From Pseudooceanicola nanhaiensis DSM 18065 (lineage in GTDB: Bacteria > Pseudomonadota > Alphaproteobacteria > Rhodobacterales > Rhodobacteraceae), in the NCBI RefSeq assembly GCF_000688295.1, contig NZ_JHZF01000011.1, forward strand, positions 1,024,288 to 1,088,287: 64,000 nt of DNA, written 5' to 3'. The notes below the pieces were generated by a model that was not told where the DNA came from, searched no databases, and saw only the letters and a list, made by a program, of their open reading frames with translations. Below are positions 52,369-61,922 of the stretch, piece after piece. The first letter of the stretch is position 1. Each line of letters begins with the position of its first letter. Made by a program: the position numbers and the translations under genes.

Positions 52369-53625
52369 ATGACCATTCTCCAGATCGCCTCCCTGCTGAT
52401 CGTGCTGGCCGCGACCTTCGGGGCGATCAACTATTTCCTGCTCAAGCTGCCGCCCTCGATCGGGATCCTCGTGGTTGCGCTGCTCGCCTCGCTGACGGTG
52501 CTGGGCCTCGACCTGCTGATCCCATCGACCCGGATCGCCGAGGACATCCGCGGCATCGTGCTGGGCATCGACTTCTCGGACGCGCTGCTCGACGGGATGC
52601 TGGGGCTGCTGCTCTTCGCCGGCGCGCTGCACGTCAAGGTGCAGGACCTGCGCGAACAATGGGCGGCCGTCTTCCTGATGGCCACCATCGGGGTGATGCT
52701 CTCGACCGCCGTGGTGGGCTTCGGCTTCTCGTGGATCACGGGCATGCCGCTCATCATGGCGCTGGTCTTCGGGGCGCTGATCTCGCCCACCGACCCGGTG
52801 GCGGTGCTGGGCGTGCTGAAGGCCGCGAACCTGCGGAAATCGCTCGAGACGCAGATCGCGGGCGAGAGCCTCTTCAACGACGGTGTGGGCTACGTGGTCT
52901 ACCTGATCCTCGTCAGCCTCGCCTTCCCCGTGCTGGCGGGCGGCGGCCATGGCGAGGCGGATGCGGCGGGCGTGGGGTCGCTCTTCCTGCGCGAGGCGGG
53001 CGGCGGCGCGGTGCTGGGGGTGGTGCTGGGCTGGCTTGTCTTCCGCGTCATGCGGCATATCGACGATCCCTCGCTCGAGGTGCTGATCACCCTGGCGCTG
53101 GCCTTCGGCGGCTACGAGCTGGCCGTCGCGCTGCATGTCTCGGCGCCGATCATGGCGGTCTGCGCGGGCCTGCTGATCGGCGACGTCGGCGCGCGCCACG
53201 GGATGAGCGAGCAGACGCGCGAATACGTCGAGACCTTCTGGACGCTGATCGACGAGATCCTGAACGCGGTGCTCTTCCTGCTGATCGGCGTCGAGGTCTT
53301 CGCGATCGTCTTCGATGTCGACGATGTGCTGGCCGCCCTGATGGCGATCCCGCTGGCGCTGGCAGCCCGGCTCGCGGCGGTCGCGGTGCCCGTGCTGATG
53401 CTGCGCCCGTTCCGCGGCTTCGCGCAGGGCACGGTGCCGATCATGACATGGGGCGGGCTGAAGGGCGGGATCTCGGTGGCGCTGGCCCTGGCGCTGCCCG
53501 ACAGCGACTGGAAGCCGACGATCCTGACCGCGACCTATTTCGTGGTGATCTTCTCGATCATCGTTCAGGGGCTGACCGTCGGTCGGCTGGCAAGCAAGGT
53601 GGGACGGGAACCGGAACTGGTATGA
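52369..53625 (+). CDS. CPA1 family Na+/H+ antiporter
   Basis: This 418-residue protein has about 12 membrane segments. The ion-binding region includes the hallmark GALISPTDPVAVLGVLK and ESLFNDGVGYVVYL, matching NhaP-type cation:proton antiporters that export Na+ or K+ for pH and salt homeostasis. The start at 52369 leads straight into the first helix. It overlaps the DUF1697 gene by four bases. Confidence 0.93.
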   Translation: MTILQIASLLIVLAATFGAINYFLLKLPPSIGILVVALLASLTVLGLDLLIPSTRIAEDIRGIVLGIDFSDALLDGMLGLLLFAGALHVKVQDLREQWAAVFLMATIGVMLSTAVVGFGFSWITGMPLIMALVFGALISPTDPVAVLGVLKAANLRKSLETQIAGESLFNDGVGYVVYLILVSLAFPVLAGGGHGEADAAGVGSLFLREAGGGAVLGVVLGWLVFRVMRHIDDPSLEVLITLALAFGGYELAVALHVSAPIMAVCAGLLIGDVGARHGMSEQTREYVETFWTLIDEILNAVLFLLIGVEVFAIVFDVDDVLAALMAIPLALAARLAAVAVPVLMLRPFRGFAQGTVPIMTWGGLKGGISVALALALPDSDWKPTILTATYFVVIFSIIVQGLTVGRLASKVGREPELV

Positions 53626-54146
53626 GGTGGATCATCCTGATGCGCGCCGTGAACGTCGGCGGGACCGGAAAGCTGTCGATGAGCGAGCTGCGGCAGGCGC
53701 TCGAGAAGGACGGGGCGGAGGCCGTCGCGACCTACATCCAGTCGGGCAACCTCGTCCTCACGCTCGACGAGCCGGACCCGCGCGCGGTCGAGGCGCGGAT
53801 CGGCGCCCTGGTCGAGGCGCAGTTCGGCATCCGTCCGGGCGTGATGGCCTTCGCGCCCGAGACGATCGACGCCGCGCTCGACGGCACGCCCGGCCCGGAG
53901 CCGGACGAGCCGCAGCACATGTACATGCTCTTCTTCACCGGCACGCCGAACGCGGACGTGGCCGCGCGGCTCGAGGAGTTCTGCACGCAAGGGGAAGAGG
54001 TCATGCTGGGGGCGTCCTGCCTCTACCTGCATGCGCCGGACGGGCTCGGCCGGTCGAAGCTGGGCCGGAAGGTCGAAACGGCGCTCGGCTGCCCCGCGAC
54101 CGCGCGGAACCTGAATTCGGTGCGGAAAGTGCGCGAGATGGTGTGA
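53622..54146 (+). CDS. DUF1697 domain-containing protein
   Basis: This 174-residue protein begins MRWIILMRAVNVGGTGKLSM, with TYIQSGNLVL and C-terminal ATARNLNSVRKVREM, the DUF1697 pattern. The function is unknown. It is translationally coupled to the antiporter gene by an ATGA overlap. Confidence 0.9.
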   Translation: MRWIILMRAVNVGGTGKLSMSELRQALEKDGAEAVATYIQSGNLVLTLDEPDPRAVEARIGALVEAQFGIRPGVMAFAPETIDAALDGTPGPEPDEPQHMYMLFFTGTPNADVAARLEEFCTQGEEVMLGASCLYLHAPDGLGRSKLGRKVETALGCPATARNLNSVRKVREMV

Positions 54147-54232
54147 GGGGGGCGGCGGTGCGCCGTGGGCCCGCCGATCAGCCCTGCAACAGCGCACCTG
54201 TCCCAAATCGCCTTGCCCTTCCCCGGCGGAAC

Positions 54233-54262
54233 GGGCACTTCTCTGGCGGCAGAGGAGTGCCC
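54233..54262 (+). promoter_or_regulatory. Hairpin hiding the ribosome-binding site of the EamA gene
   Basis: A 13-bp stem (54233-54245 with 54250-54262; one G-U pair, the rest Watson-Crick) closes a 4-base loop. The right arm contains the AGAGGAG ribosome-binding site, 8 bases before the ATG at 54266. Folding would block ribosome access, so translation could depend on an RNA- or ribosome-controlled opening. Confidence 0.55.
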
Positions 54263-54265
54263 TGA

Positions 54266-55159
54266 ATGACCACCGCCCAGACCCCGCCGGTACGGCAGCC
54301 GATTTCGGACACGTGGCGCGCGGTGATCTGGATGTCGGGCGCGGTCGTCTCGTTCATCTCCATGGCCATCGCGGGCCGGGCCGTCAGCTTCGAGCTCGAC
54401 ACCTTCGAGATCATGATGTGGCGAAGCTTCATCGGCGTGGCCATCGTCTGTGCCGTGCTCAGCGCGCGCAACCGCTGGCACGAGGTCTCGACCCGCCACA
54501 TGGGGCTGCAGGTGGTCCGCAACCTCGCGCATTTCACCGGGCAGAACCTGTGGTTCTACGCGATCACGGTGATCCCCCTGGCGCAGGTCTTCGCGCTGGA
54601 ATTCACCTCGCCGCTCTGGGTGCTGGTGCTCTCGCCGCTGGTGCTGGGCGAGAAGCTCACCCCCACGCGGGGTCTTGCGGCGCTGATCGGCTTCGCGGGG
54701 ATCCTGATCGTCACCCGCCCCTCGCCCGCGACGCTGAACCTCGGCCTGCTCTGCGCCGCGGGCGCCGCCGTGGGCTTTGCCCTGACCGGCGTGCTGACCC
54801 GCCGGCTGACCCGGACGGTGAGCGTCTTCTGCATCCTCTTCTGGCTGACCGTGCTGCAGGCGATCTTCGGCCTGATCTGCGCGGGCTATGACGGCGACAT
54901 CGCGCTGCCGAGCCTCGCCAGCCTGCCCTGGGTCGTGCTGATCGGCTGCGCGGGGCTGCTCGCGCATCTCTGCCTGACCACCGCCCTCTCGCTCGCCCCC
55001 GCGACGGTCGTGATGCCCATCGACTTTGCCCGCCTGCCGCTCGCCGCGATCATCGGCGCGATGCTCTATGCCGAGCCGCTCGATCCCTACGTCCTGCTGG
55101 GCGCCGCGGTGATCTTCGGCGGCAACTATCTCAACATATGGAAAGAGACACGTGCGTGA
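54266..55159 (+). CDS. DMT superfamily transporter (EamA)
   Basis: This 297-residue protein has about ten membrane segments in two EamA repeats (first ends LVLGEKLTPTRGLAALIGF). The substrate is unknown. A stable hairpin overlaps its ribosome-binding site. Another EamA gene follows within 51 bases; the two differ clearly in sequence, so they could form a hetero-pair or be independent. Confidence 0.88.
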   Translation: MTTAQTPPVRQPISDTWRAVIWMSGAVVSFISMAIAGRAVSFELDTFEIMMWRSFIGVAIVCAVLSARNRWHEVSTRHMGLQVVRNLAHFTGQNLWFYAITVIPLAQVFALEFTSPLWVLVLSPLVLGEKLTPTRGLAALIGFAGILIVTRPSPATLNLGLLCAAGAAVGFALTGVLTRRLTRTVSVFCILFWLTVLQAIFGLICAGYDGDIALPSLASLPWVVLIGCAGLLAHLCLTTALSLAPATVVMPIDFARLPLAAIIGAMLYAEPLDPYVLLGAAVIFGGNYLNIWKETRA

Positions 55160-55210
55160 TTGCACAGGGATCGGATTGCGGATCCGCCCGTGAAGGCGCT
55201 TGATGCCGCC

Positions 55211-56131
55211 ATGCAGCAGAAAACCATCTCTCCGGCGGCCTGGGGCCAGCTCCTCCTTCTCGGCTTCATCTGGGGCGGGTCGTTCATCGCGATCCAGACC
55301 GCGGTGCACGAGGTCGGTCCCTTCACCTCGGTCCTGCACCGGACGTTCTGGGCCGCGCTGCTGCTCTGGGGCGTGGTCCTCGCGCTCAGGCTGAAGATGC
55401 CGCGGGACGCCGCCACCTGGGGCGCGTTCTTCGTGCAGGGCGGGCTGAACAACGTGATCCCCTTCACGCTGCTGGCCTTCGGCACGAAGCACCTCGAGAC
55501 CGGGCTCGTGTCGATCTTCAACGCCTCGACGGCCGTCTTCGGCGTGCTGATCGCGGCCATCGTCTTTGCCGACGAGCGGCTGACCCTCCGCAAGGCGGGC
55601 GGCGTCGCCATCGGCTTCCTCGGCGTGGTCGTCGCCATGGGCACCGAGAACCTGCACGAGCTCGACCTGCGCTCGCTCGCGCAGCTCGCCTGCATCGGGG
55701 CGGCCTTCTGCTATGGCTGCGCGGGAAGCTGGGCGCGGTCCCGGCTCGGCCATCTGGAACCGCGGGTCGCGGCCACCGGCATGCTCACCGCCGCGACGCT
55801 GATGATGATCCCGCTGACGCTGATGTTCGAGGGGATGGTCAGCTTCGACCTTCTGCCGCAGACCTGGATCGCCATCGCCTATTACTCGCTGATCGCCACC
55901 GGCGGCGCCTTCCTGCTCTACTACTCGATCCTCGCCAAGGCGGGAGCCGGGAACCTGATGCTGGTGACGCTGCTGGTCGCCCCGATCGCCATCCTGATCG
56001 GCGCCGTGGTGCTGGGCGAGGCGCTGCATCCGCGCCATTACGCGGGCTTCATCCTGCTGGCGCTCGGGCTTGCCGTGCTGGACGGGCGCATCCTGAGCCT
56101 GCTCTCACCGGGGCGCCGCAATAGGGTTTGA
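55211..56131 (+). CDS. DMT superfamily transporter (EamA), second in tandem
   Basis: This 306-residue ten-segment protein starts MQQKTISPAAWGQLLLLGFIWGG and carries the EamA pattern IWGGSFIAIQTAVHEVGPF and DERLTLRKAGGVAIGFLG. The start is uncertain: a GTG at 55190 and a TTG at 55160 are also in frame. The substrate is unknown. It follows the first EamA gene in the same direction. Confidence 0.85.
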   Translation: MQQKTISPAAWGQLLLLGFIWGGSFIAIQTAVHEVGPFTSVLHRTFWAALLLWGVVLALRLKMPRDAATWGAFFVQGGLNNVIPFTLLAFGTKHLETGLVSIFNASTAVFGVLIAAIVFADERLTLRKAGGVAIGFLGVVVAMGTENLHELDLRSLAQLACIGAAFCYGCAGSWARSRLGHLEPRVAATGMLTAATLMMIPLTLMFEGMVSFDLLPQTWIAIAYYSLIATGGAFLLYYSILAKAGAGNLMLVTLLVAPIAILIGAVVLGEALHPRHYAGFILLALGLAVLDGRILSLLSPGRRNRV

Positions 56132-56174
56132 CCCCTTTCCCCCGAGCGCCTAACACCCTGCGGGCAAACGAGGG

Positions 56175-57038
56175 ATGGCGATGATCTACGAAACGGCCGA
56201 GGACTGGCGCGCGGCCCCGCACAAGCGGGTGATGCTCTTCGGCATGTCCGGACTTGGCAAGACGCATGTCTCGACCCTGCTGCGCGACAGCGGCGAGTGG
56301 TTCCACTATTCGGTCGATTACCGCATCGGCACCCGCTACATGGGCGAGCACATCGCCGACAACGCCAAGGCGCATGCAATGAAGGTGCCGTTCCTGCGGG
56401 AGCTGCTCTTGTCGGATTCGATCTACATCGGGTCGAACATCACCTTCCACAACCTCGCGCCGCTCTCGACCTACCTCGGCAAGCCCGGCGATCCCGACAA
56501 GGGCGGCCTGCCCTTCGAGGAGTACATGCTCCGCCAGGCCCAGCACCGCGAGGCCGAGATCGCCGCGATGCGCGACACCGCGCATTTCGCCGCCCGCGCC
56601 GTCCGGCTTTATGATTACCCGCATTTCGTCTGCGACACCTCGGGCTCGATCTGCGAGGTCTGCGATCCCTTCGACCCGGCCGACCCGCTGCTGGCCGAGC
56701 TTTCGGAAACCGCGCTGCTGGTCTGGATCAAGGGCTCGGACGATCACACCGAAGAGCTGATCCGCCGTTTCGACCGGGCGCCGAAGCCGATGTATTACCA
56801 GCCGGACTTCCTGCACAGTTCATGGGCGGCCTATGGCGAGGAAACCGGCACGGCCCCCGAAAAGGTCGATCCCGACGCCTTCGTGCGCTGGACCTACGCC
56901 AAGGCGCTGGCCCATCGTCAGCCGAGATACGAGGCGCTGGCCCGTCGCGGCGTGACCGTGACCGCCGATGCCGTCGCCGCCGTTCGTTCGGCCGAGGAAT
57001 TCAACGAGATGATCGCCCGCGCCCTTGAGGCGCGCTGA
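56175..57038 (+). CDS. P-loop ATPase/kinase-like protein, unknown function
   Basis: This 287-residue protein has a Walker A motif VMLFGMSGLGKTHVSTLL (about 19-36) and a region FVCDTSGSICEVCDPFDPA (about 155-173) with a Cys pair; a Walker B is not obvious. The long middle HREAEIAAMRDTAHFAARAV looks helical. It resembles small-molecule kinases in layout but matches no family I can name. It lies 43 bases before metA, and the pair may be co-transcribed. Confidence 0.8.
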   Translation: MAMIYETAEDWRAAPHKRVMLFGMSGLGKTHVSTLLRDSGEWFHYSVDYRIGTRYMGEHIADNAKAHAMKVPFLRELLLSDSIYIGSNITFHNLAPLSTYLGKPGDPDKGGLPFEEYMLRQAQHREAEIAAMRDTAHFAARAVRLYDYPHFVCDTSGSICEVCDPFDPADPLLAELSETALLVWIKGSDDHTEELIRRFDRAPKPMYYQPDFLHSSWAAYGEETGTAPEKVDPDAFVRWTYAKALAHRQPRYEALARRGVTVTADAVAAVRSAEEFNEMIARALEAR

Positions 57039-57081
57039 GGCGTCCACCATCTGAAACCGCAACCGACAGAGGCCTGACACG

Positions 57082-58005
57082 ATGCCGATCAAGATCCCCT
57101 CCGACCTGCCCGCCTACACCGTGCTCACGCGCGAGGGCGTCATGGTCATGGACGAGGATCAGGCGGCCCGGCAGGACATCCGGGCGCTGCGCATCGCGCT
57201 GCTGAACCTCATGCCGAAGAAGATCCAGACAGAGATACAATTCTCGCGGCTGATCGGGGCGACGCCGCTCCAGATCGAGCTGTCGCTGATCCGGATGAGC
57301 GATCACCTGACCCGCAATACCGCCGCGGAGCACATGGAGGAGTTCTACCGCCCCTTCGCGGAGGTCGAGGCGACGGGCGAGAAGTTCGACGGCCTCATCA
57401 TCACCGGCGCCCCGATCGAGCATCTGCCCTTCGAGGAGGTCACCTACTGGGACGAGCTGACCCGCGTCTTCGACTGGGCGAAGACCCATGTGCATTCCAC
57501 CTTCGGCGTCTGCTGGGGCGGGATGGCGATGATCAACTACCTGCACGGCGTGCCGAAACACATGCTGGAGGCCAAGCTCTTCGGGATCTATCCGCTGAAG
57601 AACCTCGACCGCGCCTCGCCCTACCTGCGGGGCTTCTCGGACGCCTGCACGATCCCGGTGTCGCGCTGGACCGAGATCCGGCAGGCCGATCTCGACAAGG
57701 TGGAGGGGCTGCGGACCCTGCTCGCGGATGCCGTGACGGGGCCCTGTCTGGTGGAGGATCCGGCCAACCGGGCGCTCTACATCTTCAATCATTTCGAATA
57801 TGACAGCGACACGCTGAAACAGGAATACGATCGGGACGTGTCTTCGGGAGAGCCGATCGAGGTGCCCGTGAACTATTACCCGAACAACGACCCGTCCCAG
57901 CCGCCGACGAACCGCTGGCGCAGCCATGCGCATCTGCTCTACGGCAACTGGATCAACCAGATCTACCAGACGACCCCGTTCGATCTCGATGCTATTGGCG
58001 CTTAG
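57082..58005 (+). CDS. metAA: Homoserine O-acetyltransferase (MetA family)
   Basis: This 307-residue enzyme activates homoserine for methionine synthesis. The catalytic Cys144 lies in [10 protein letters not shown], with His237 and Glu239 in FNHFEYD. The residue that sets acyl-donor choice is Glu113 ([12 protein letters not shown]), equivalent to Glu111 of Bacillus MetA, which favours acetyl-CoA; E. coli-type succinyl enzymes have glycine there. So acetyl specificity is predicted. The downstream alpha/beta hydrolase gene overlaps by 17 bases. Confidence 0.93.
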   Translation: MPIKIPSDLPAYTVLTREGVMVMDEDQAARQDIRALRIALLNLMPKKIQTEIQFSRLIGATPLQIELSLIRMSDHLTRNTAAEHMEEFYRPFAEVEATGEKFDGLIITGAPIEHLPFEEVTYWDELTRVFDWAKTHVHSTFGVCWGGMAMINYLHGVPKHMLEAKLFGIYPLKNLDRASPYLRGFSDACTIPVSRWTEIRQADLDKVEGLRTLLADAVTGPCLVEDPANRALYIFNHFEYDSDTLKQEYDRDVSSGEPIEVPVNYYPNNDPSQPPTNRWRSHAHLLYGNWINQIYQTTPFDLDAIGA

Positions 58006-58948
58006 GATCCTCGCGGCCCTCGTCCTGATCGTCGCGGTGGTGGCCGTGGCGACATGGTGGCGCGCCTCGGCCCGGAAGGCCGCGGCGGAAGCGGCCTATC
58101 CGCCCGAGGGACAATTCGTGGCGGTGGAGGGCCATCCGGTCCACTACGTGCAGAAGGGCGCGGGCCCGGACGTGGTGCTGATCCACGGCGCCTCGGGCAA
58201 CACGCGGGACATGACGTTCTCGTTCATGGACCGGCTCACCGGCCGCTACCGGGTCACGGTCTTCGACCGCCCCGGTCACGGCTACACGCCACGGCTTGCG
58301 CTCTCGGGCGTGACGGTCGCCGACCAGGCGGACCTTCTGCTGGGCGCGGCGGAGCAGCTCGGCGTCACCCGGCCCGTCGTTGTCGGCCAGAGCTTCGGCG
58401 GCGCCGTCGCCATGGCCTGGGCCGTCCGCCATCCGGAGCAGACGGCGGCCGTCGTCTCCATCGCCGGGGCCACGCATCCGTGGGAGGGCGCGCTCGACAG
58501 GCTCTACGCCACCGTCGCCGCGCCCTGGATCGGGCGGCCGCTCGCGTGGCTGATCTCGGCCTGGGTGCCCATGGGATACGTCGAATCCCAGGTCGAGGGC
58601 GTCTTCACCCCGCAGACCGAACCGGAAGGCTACGCCCAGCAGATCGGGCTTGGCCTGATCATGCGGCCCGAGAACCTGCTCGCCAATGCGCACCAGAGGA
58701 CCGACCTGCGCGAGGAGCTGCGCGTGATGCGTCACGAATATCCGGACCTCATGATGCCGATCGAGATCCTCCACGGCACCGCCGACGATATCGTCGGCCT
58801 CGAGGTCCATGCCGAAAAGCTGGCGCAAGAGGCCCCCGACGCCCATCTCACCACGCTGCCCGGCATCGGTCACATGCCGCACCACGTCGCGCCCGGGGCG
58901 GTCGAGGCTGCCATCGACCGGGCTGCCGCAAAGGCCGGATTGCTATAG
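57989..58948 (+). CDS. Membrane-anchored alpha/beta hydrolase
   Basis: This 319-residue protein has one N-terminal membrane segment ([20 protein letters not shown]) and an alpha/beta-hydrolase domain: oxyanion [12 protein letters not shown], nucleophile elbow [10 protein letters not shown], acid in [10 protein letters not shown] and His in IGHMPHH. It would act on esters or similar bonds at the periplasmic face; the substrate is unknown. Its ATG at 57989 lies within metA (17-base overlap); earlier in-frame starts have no support. Confidence 0.88.
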   Translation: MLLALRILAALVLIVAVVAVATWWRASARKAAAEAAYPPEGQFVAVEGHPVHYVQKGAGPDVVLIHGASGNTRDMTFSFMDRLTGRYRVTVFDRPGHGYTPRLALSGVTVADQADLLLGAAEQLGVTRPVVVGQSFGGAVAMAWAVRHPEQTAAVVSIAGATHPWEGALDRLYATVAAPWIGRPLAWLISAWVPMGYVESQVEGVFTPQTEPEGYAQQIGLGLIMRPENLLANAHQRTDLREELRVMRHEYPDLMMPIEILHGTADDIVGLEVHAEKLAQEAPDAHLTTLPGIGHMPHHVAPGAVEAAIDRAAAKAGLL

Positions 58949-58969
58949 CCCCTGCCCGGCTCCATATTA

Positions 58970-58989
58970 CGGGAAAAGAGGAATTCCCG
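58970..58989 (+). promoter_or_regulatory. Hairpin presenting the ppk2 ribosome-binding site
   Basis: A 6-bp stem CGGGAA/TTCCCG displays AAGAGGAA in its loop, directly before the ppk2 ATG at 58991. This places the ribosome-binding site in an open loop rather than hiding it. Confidence 0.35.
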
Positions 58990-58990
58990 C

Positions 58991-59860
58991 ATGGACCTGC
59001 CTTTCGACGGCGCGATCACCGAGTACTTCGAGAAAGACGCGCCCAACGAGATCCGCAACGCGATCAAGCGCGCCGACAAGGACGACATCATCGGGTCGGG
59101 CTTTCCCTATTCCGAGCGGATGAACCGGAAGACCTACGACAAGGATCTCGAGGCGCTCCAGGTCGAGATGGTCAAGTTGCAGGCCTGGGCGAAGGAAACC
59201 GGCGCGCGCATCGCCTGCGTCTTCGAAGGCCGCGATGCCGCCGGCAAGGGCGGCACGATCAAGCGTTTCCGGGAGTATCTCAATCCCCGCGGCGCCCGCG
59301 TCGTGGCGCTCGGCAAGCCGACCGAGACCGAGGCGCAGCAATGGTATTTCCAGCGCTACATCGAACACCTCCCCTCGGGCGGTGAGATCGTCTTCTTCGA
59401 CCGCTCCTGGTACAATCGCGGCGTGGTGGAGACGGTGTTCGACTTCTGCACGGCCACGGAGCGCGAGCATTTCTTCAACCAGGTCCCCCAGTTCGAGAGG
59501 ATGCTGGTCGACGAGGGCATCCACCTCTTCAAGTTCTGGCTGAACGTGGACCGGGCCGAGCAGCTGCGCCGCTTCATCGACCGCGAGCGCGACCCGCTGA
59601 AACAGTGGAAACTGTCGTGGATCGACGTCGAGGGGCTGAAGAAGTGGGACGAATATTCCGCGGCGATCGTCGAGACGCTGGAGCGCAGCCACACCGAGCA
59701 CGCGCCCTGGACCGTGATCCGCTCGGACGACAAGCGCCGCGCCCGGCTCGCGGCGCTGCGCCGGGTGCTGCACGCGATCGACTACGACCGCAAGAACGAA
59801 AAGGCCATCGGCAAGCTGGATCCGCAGATCTCGGGCGGGCCGGACCTCTGGGATGAATAA
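58991..59860 (+). CDS. ppk2: Polyphosphate kinase 2
   Basis: This 289-residue single-domain PPK2 transfers phosphate between polyphosphate and nucleotides. Walker [17 protein letters not shown] (about 78-93), Walker [14 protein letters not shown] and the lid-region [15 protein letters not shown] are intact. Single-domain enzymes of this class usually phosphorylate NDPs or GDP with polyphosphate. Its last 8 bases overlap the tetR gene. Confidence 0.95.
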   Translation: MDLPFDGAITEYFEKDAPNEIRNAIKRADKDDIIGSGFPYSERMNRKTYDKDLEALQVEMVKLQAWAKETGARIACVFEGRDAAGKGGTIKRFREYLNPRGARVVALGKPTETEAQQWYFQRYIEHLPSGGEIVFFDRSWYNRGVVETVFDFCTATEREHFFNQVPQFERMLVDEGIHLFKFWLNVDRAEQLRRFIDRERDPLKQWKLSWIDVEGLKKWDEYSAAIVETLERSHTEHAPWTVIRSDDKRRARLAALRRVLHAIDYDRKNEKAIGKLDPQISGGPDLWDE

Positions 59861-60482
59861 GAAGCGCGGCTATCACCACGGCAACCTCCGGCAGGCCCTG
59901 GTCGAGGCGGCGCTGGCCCTGATCGAGGAGAAGGGCCCGACCGGCTTCACCCTGTCGGAGGCGGCGAAGCAGGCCGGCGTCACCCCGGCCGCCGTCTACC
60001 GCCATTTCGAGGGGCGCGAGGACCTGATCGCCGAGGCCGCGCGACAGGGCTACGAGATCTTCTCGGACGTGGTCGAATACGCCTACGAGAAGGGCCAGCC
60101 CTCGGCGCTGGCGGCCTTCGAGGCGACGGGGCGCGCCTATCTCGCCTTCGCGCGGAAGTATCCCGGCCATTACATCGCCATGTTCGAAAGCGGGATCTCG
60201 GTGAACCGCACGCCCGAGCTGGCCGCCGTGTCGCGCCGGGCGTGGAACGTGCTGGAGAAGGCCGCGGCCGACCTGTCGCAGCACATCCCCGAGGGCAAGC
60301 GCCCGCCCGCCTCGATGTTCTCGGCCCATATCTGGGCGATGTGCCACGGGGTGGTGGAGCTGTTCGCCCGGAACTCTCCGGGCACGCAATCGCCCTTCCC
60401 GCCCGAGGACCTGCTGGAAAGCGGCATCGGCATCTACCTGCGCGGGCTGGGGCTGATCGCCCCGGACGCGGAGGGGCATTAA
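59853..60482 (+). CDS. TetR/AcrR family transcriptional regulator
   Basis: This 209-residue regulator has a basic start [21 protein letters not shown], a TetR helix-turn-helix (about 28-55, [21 protein letters not shown]) and a WHG-type ligand domain ([13 protein letters not shown]). It overlaps ppk2 by 8 bases, so it may sense a metabolite tied to phosphate or energy status and regulate this operon; this is inferred from position. Confidence 0.92.
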   Translation: MNKKRGYHHGNLRQALVEAALALIEEKGPTGFTLSEAAKQAGVTPAAVYRHFEGREDLIAEAARQGYEIFSDVVEYAYEKGQPSALAAFEATGRAYLAFARKYPGHYIAMFESGISVNRTPELAAVSRRAWNVLEKAAADLSQHIPEGKRPPASMFSAHIWAMCHGVVELFARNSPGTQSPFPPEDLLESGIGIYLRGLGLIAPDAEGH

Positions 60483-60589
60483 CCGAACCTGAAGGACTGC
60501 GATGGCAGGCTGGGAGGGAATGCCCAGCACGGAGGTCCCGCATGTTCGCCCCCTTCCTCGCCCCCCGGCCCGCCCCGGCCGCGGACGTG

Positions 60590-60618
60590 AAAAAGGCCGC
60601 CCCGGGGGACGGCCTTTT
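60590..60618 (-). terminator. Rho-independent terminator of rplM-rpsI
   Basis: Read on the minus strand, AAAAGGCCG (60618-60610) pairs with CGGCCTTTT (60599-60591) around a 10-base G+C loop, ending in TTTTT. It lies 21 bases after rpsI and may also stop the opposite tetR transcript. Confidence 0.9.
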
Positions 60619-60639
60619 CCGCAAACCTGTCGAAACGGA

Positions 60640-61134
60640 TCAGCGCTTCGAGAACTGGAAGCTCCGGCGCGCTTTCCGCTTGCCGTATTTCTTCCGTTCC
60701 ACGACGCGGCTGTCGCGGGTCAGGAAGCCTGCGGCCTTGAGGGCCGAACGCAGGGACGGATCGTAAAGCTGCAGCGCTTTCGAGATGCCGTGCTTGACCG
60801 CACCGGCCTGGCCCGAGAGGCCGCCGCCCGCGACGGTCGCCATCACGTCGAACTCGCCTTCGACACCGGCAACGGTGAAGGGCTGCTTCAGGATCATCTG
60901 GAGCACCGGGCGGGCGAAGTAGGTGTTCATTTCCTTGCCGTTCACGGTGACCTTGCCGGAGCCCGGCTTGATCCAGACGCGGGCGACCGCGTCCTTCCGC
61001 TTGCCGGTCGCGTAGGAGCGGCCCAGCTCGTCACGGACGGGCTCACGCGAGGCTTCGGCTTCGGCGACGACGCCACCGATATCCTCGGTCACGGCGCCTT
61101 TCAGCTCTTCGAGCGAATTGATCTGGTCGGCCAT
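60640..61134 (-). CDS. rpsI: 30S ribosomal protein S9
   Basis: This 164-residue ribosomal protein has an alphaproteobacterial N-terminal extension of about 35 residues ([15 protein letters not shown]) before the conserved [16 protein letters not shown]. The C-terminus [17 protein letters not shown] is the tail that contacts P-site tRNA. The second of two adjacent ATGs is chosen; it shares one base with the rplM stop. Confidence 0.98.
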   Translation of the reverse strand: MADQINSLEELKGAVTEDIGGVVAEAEASREPVRDELGRSYATGKRKDAVARVWIKPGSGKVTVNGKEMNTYFARPVLQMILKQPFTVAGVEGEFDVMATVAGGGLSGQAGAVKHGISKALQLYDPSLRSALKAAGFLTRDSRVVERKKYGKRKARRSFQFSKR

Positions 61135-61598
61135 CATGCGCTCCGCGTGTTCTTGGCGTTCATGGATTTCACGTCGAGCACTTCGGGCGACTGCGCCTCG
61201 TGGGGGTGCTCGGCGCCGGCGTAGACGCGCAGGTTGGTCATCTGCTTGCGGCTCAGACGGTTGCCCGGGAGCATCCGCTTGACGGCCATGGTGACCAGAC
61301 GCTCGGGGTGTGCCCCGTCGAGGATCTGACCGGCCGAGCGCGACTTGATGCCGCCCGGGTAGCCGGTGTGCCAGTAGTGGTTCTTGTCGGTGCGCTTCTT
61401 GCCCGTCAGCTGGACCTTGTCAGCGTTGATCACGATGACATTGTCGCCCATGTCCATATGGGGCGTGAAGGTCGGCTTGTGCTTGCCGCGCAGCCGCGTG
61501 GCGACGATCGAGGCAAGACGGCCCAGCACGATGCCCTCGGCATCGATGATGATCCATTTCTTGTCGATGTCTGCCGGGGTAGCGGTAAAGGTTTTCAT
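61134..61598 (-). CDS. rplM: 50S ribosomal protein L13
   Basis: This 154-residue protein starts [20 protein letters not shown]. The L13 motifs [14 protein letters not shown] and [21 protein letters not shown] and the late [16 protein letters not shown] are conserved. AGGAAG precedes the ATG at 61598; the frame runs 56 codons further through the promoter and is not coding there. It forms an operon with rpsI. Confidence 0.98.
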   Translation of the reverse strand: MKTFTATPADIDKKWIIIDAEGIVLGRLASIVATRLRGKHKPTFTPHMDMGDNVIVINADKVQLTGKKRTDKNHYWHTGYPGGIKSRSAGQILDGAHPERLVTMAVKRMLPGNRLSRKQMTNLRVYAGAEHPHEAQSPEVLDVKSMNAKNTRSA

Positions 61599-61632
61599 GT
61601 CGCTTCCTGAGACGTGGAATTCGGATTGCGCT

Positions 61633-61660
61633 GTTCTAAGCATTTCCCGCGCACGGTCAA
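61633..61660 (-). promoter_or_regulatory. Promoter of rplM-rpsI
   Basis: On the minus strand TTGACC and TAGAAC are separated by 16 bases, giving a transcript start about 30 bases before the rplM ATG. Confidence 0.65.
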
Positions 61661-61922
61661 GCGGCGTGAACCGGATTAAATCACGCGATTTCAAGCGCTT
61701 GCAAAATAGGTATAAAAATACCCCACAAACTCGGCCCTTCGCGACCCTCCCTGCGCCCGCCGGCATGCGGACACGCCGCGCGCCGGTGCCGTTTCGCCGC
61801 CGCCTCGCCCCGCTCCGCCCTGTGGCGGGGGTGTCCGGAAACGGCGCATGGCGCCTCTGCCCCTCACGACATGCAACGCCGAAATCCGCGCCGCCAGGGT
61901 CCGCCGTGCGCCGCGGCGGGCC
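61661..61922. other. Non-coding stretch upstream of rplM
   Basis: No gene is supported between the rplM promoter and the thioesterase stop. It holds a 10-bp palindrome CAAGCGCTTG (61692-61701), a small hairpin GGTAT/ATACC (61709-61722) in an A+T-richer patch, and a distant 8-base inverted repeat GCCGTTTC/GAAACGGC near 61790-61855. The palindromes may be upstream control sites for the ribosomal operon. Confidence 0.5.

Noticed and set aside
57039-57081. SAM riboswitch upstream of metA
   Set aside because: Only 43 bases separate the upstream stop from metA, with no pseudoknot-like SAM-II pattern visible.
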